Assembly (NCBI RefSeq): GCF_009932395.1
Contig: NZ_LSRS01000004.1
Span: 37,075 to 101,074 of the forward strand
DNA: 64,000 nt
Direction: 5' to 3'
DNA from: Sporotomaculum syntrophicum
Lineage (GTDB): Bacteria; Bacillota; Desulfotomaculia; Desulfotomaculales; Desulfallaceae
How positions within the stretch are numbered: the stretch's first letter is position 1; the number at the start of each line of letters is the position of its first letter. Under the pieces are notes generated by a model. The model worked only from the letters and a program-made list of their open reading frames with translations, was not told where the DNA came from and ran no database searches. The translations under genes and the position numbers were made by a program. Below, piece by piece: positions 63,277 through 64,000 of this stretch.

Positions 63277-63305
63277 TTGCTCCCAATTTGCTCCCATTCT
63301 GCTAG
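63277..63305. repeat. TTGCTCCCA repeats, right end of element
   Basis: Two copies and one decayed copy, matching those at 47235-47276. Between the integrase stop and attR; likely arm-type sites. Confidence 0.6.
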
Positions 63306-63390
63306 TTAATAATCGCATCATATAAATACTTTATTTTAGCGTAGCTGTTAGCCATTGATTTTACTGCATTTTCTTAAAAATAATTTCGCT

Positions 63391-63432
63391 CGCTTGTCCC
63401 CCCTAAAACCAAAAAAATGCACATTAACTGTG
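63391..63432. other. Right attachment-site copy (attR) at the murA stop
   Basis: Matches 47089-47132. The inverted-repeat block ACATTAACTGTG covers the last two sense codons and stop of murA (CAC AGT TAA on the minus strand), so insertion keeps murA intact. Confidence 0.7.
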
Positions 63433-64000
63433 CACTCGAATAATCCGCGCCCCGATGGCATTGTATTTGTTTTCAAGTCTTTCATAACCACGGTCTATAT
63501 AATCAACCTGATCTAATACTGTACCGTTTTCAGAGGCCATCGCCGCCAACACCAGTGCCGCACCAGCCCGTAAATCGCTGGCCTCCACTAAGGTTCCCGA
63601 TATACCGGTTACCCCTCTGACTACAGCGGTGTGACCCTCCACTTTTATATCTGCCCCCATACGCCGCAGTTCCATCACATGCTTATATCTATTTTCGAAA
63701 ATCGTCTCTGATATAACACTGGTACCTTCAGCTAAAGTAAGTAATGCCATTAATTGCGGCTGCATATCAGTGGGGAAACCAGGGTAAGGCATAGTTTTTA
63801 TATCTATCGCCTTCGGCTTTTTATCCATTGCCACCCGCACCTTGTCATCTTTCACCTCCACGTATACTCCGGCTTCCCGTAATTTGTTAATTACAGGGTC
63901 AAGATGTTCTGGAATCACGTTGGTTATCAGAACATCCCCTTTAGTAATGGCAGCCGCTACCATATGGGTGCCCGCCTCGATTCGGTCAGGTATTACAGTA
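63424..64000 (-). CDS. murA: UDP-N-acetylglucosamine 1-carboxyvinyltransferase, C-terminal part, cut by window edge
   Basis: First committed step of peptidoglycan synthesis (PEP + UDP-GlcNAc). The frame continues to the right edge with [20 protein letters not shown], then [41 protein letters not shown] and [12 protein letters not shown], all MurA hallmarks; the N-terminus with the catalytic Cys lies outside. The gene ends HS-stop inside the attR repeat. Its normal neighbour ftsQ is 17 kb away across the element. Confidence 0.95.
   Translation of the reverse strand, partial: TVIPDRIEAGTHMVAAAITKGDVLITNVIPEHLDPVINKLREAGVYVEVKDDKVRVAMDKKPKAIDIKTMPYPGFPTDMQPQLMALLTLAEGTSVISETIFENRYKHVMELRRMGADIKVEGHTAVVRGVTGISGTLVEASDLRAGAALVLAAMASENGTVLDQVDYIDRGYERLENKYNAIGARIIRVHS

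Larger units (their letters stand above)
47089..63432. mobile_element. Integrated capsid-encoding, tail-less element (cf-PICI-like satellite or reduced prophage)
   Basis: About 16.3 kb inserted between ftsQ-side small genes and murA, flanked by imperfect direct repeats. Modules from the right: integrase and cargo (plus strand), divergent HTH regulators, J-domain protein, primase-helicase, iteron origin, Com-like and small genes, HNH, TerS, TerL, portal, protease-capsid fusion, then accessory small genes and repeat-rich DNA. No tail tube, tape measure, baseplate, holin or endolysin is present. Size, layout and gene content match capsid-forming phage-inducible islands, which package in their own capsids and borrow helper tails. 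A deletion-reduced prophage is the alternative. Confidence 0.8.

Noticed and set aside
1-64000. tRNA and rRNA genes
   Set aside because: No cloverleaf with TTCGA-type arm and CCA-adjacent stem, and no rRNA stretch, was recognised on reading.

Overview
The window reads as the chromosome of an anaerobic, spore-forming, Gram-positive member of the Clostridia, most likely the Desulfotomaculum/Pelotomaculum group. The evidence is a spoIIGA-sigE-sigG sporulation cluster next to ftsA-ftsZ, a dcw/ylm division neighbourhood (divIB, two DUF881 genes, sbp, ftsA, ftsZ, sepF, yggT, ylmH, ileS with a T-box), the oxygen-sensitive ribonucleotide reductase nrdD-nrdG with nrdR, and small spore-type proteins (YjcZ, YmaF). 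The genus is inference; there is no rRNA gene to test it.

Layout. 1-9.5 kb is a patchwork of intact transport genes (fetAB-like exporter, a three-gene NitT/TauT-type importer, a CAT-like acetyltransferase) and broken genes (purH frameshift, ADP-ribosylglycohydrolase remnant, SPASM-only radical SAM fragment). 9.5-14 kb holds a secreted 5'-nucleotidase and a cluster of repetitive surface/spore proteins (SHAEG-repeat peptidase_G2 protein, YjcZ, YmaF). 14-22 kb is housekeeping: rlmD, a VTT membrane protein, an ArsR-type regulator with a large palindrome upstream, M29 and M24 peptidases, a polysaccharide deacetylase. 22-46 kb is the conserved division, sporulation and nucleotide block, almost all on the minus strand, ending at divIB/ftsQ. 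murA, the expected neighbour of ftsQ, appears only at 63.4 kb.

Between ftsQ and murA sits a 16.3-kb integrated element (about 47.09-63.43 kb), bounded by imperfect direct repeats that include the murA stop codon. From the right it carries a tyrosine integrase, a zinc-finger cargo gene, divergent small HTH regulators, a J-domain protein, a P4-type primase-helicase, an origin-like site of two inverted sets of 9-bp iterons around an AT-rich core, a Com-like zinc ribbon, HNH nuclease, TerS, TerL, portal and a fused prohead-protease/major-capsid gene. No tail, baseplate or lysis gene is recognisable. This is the gene set expected of a capsid-forming phage satellite (cf-PICI-like) rather than a complete prophage, although a decayed prophage is not excluded. 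Left of the capsid gene are a multi-HTH zinc-ribbon protein, several tiny genes and about 1.4 kb of unusual repeat DNA.

That repeat DNA (48.8-50.0 kb) is the most unexplained part of the window. It has three near-identical 34-bp GC-rich direct repeats that look like an orphan CRISPR mini-array. It also has more than a dozen short perfect palindromes, many sharing a CA-TTT-TG core while their arms vary in a compensated way, all embedded in the remains of a ParB-like gene. It may be a partition, packaging or replication site, or structured RNA, of the satellite.
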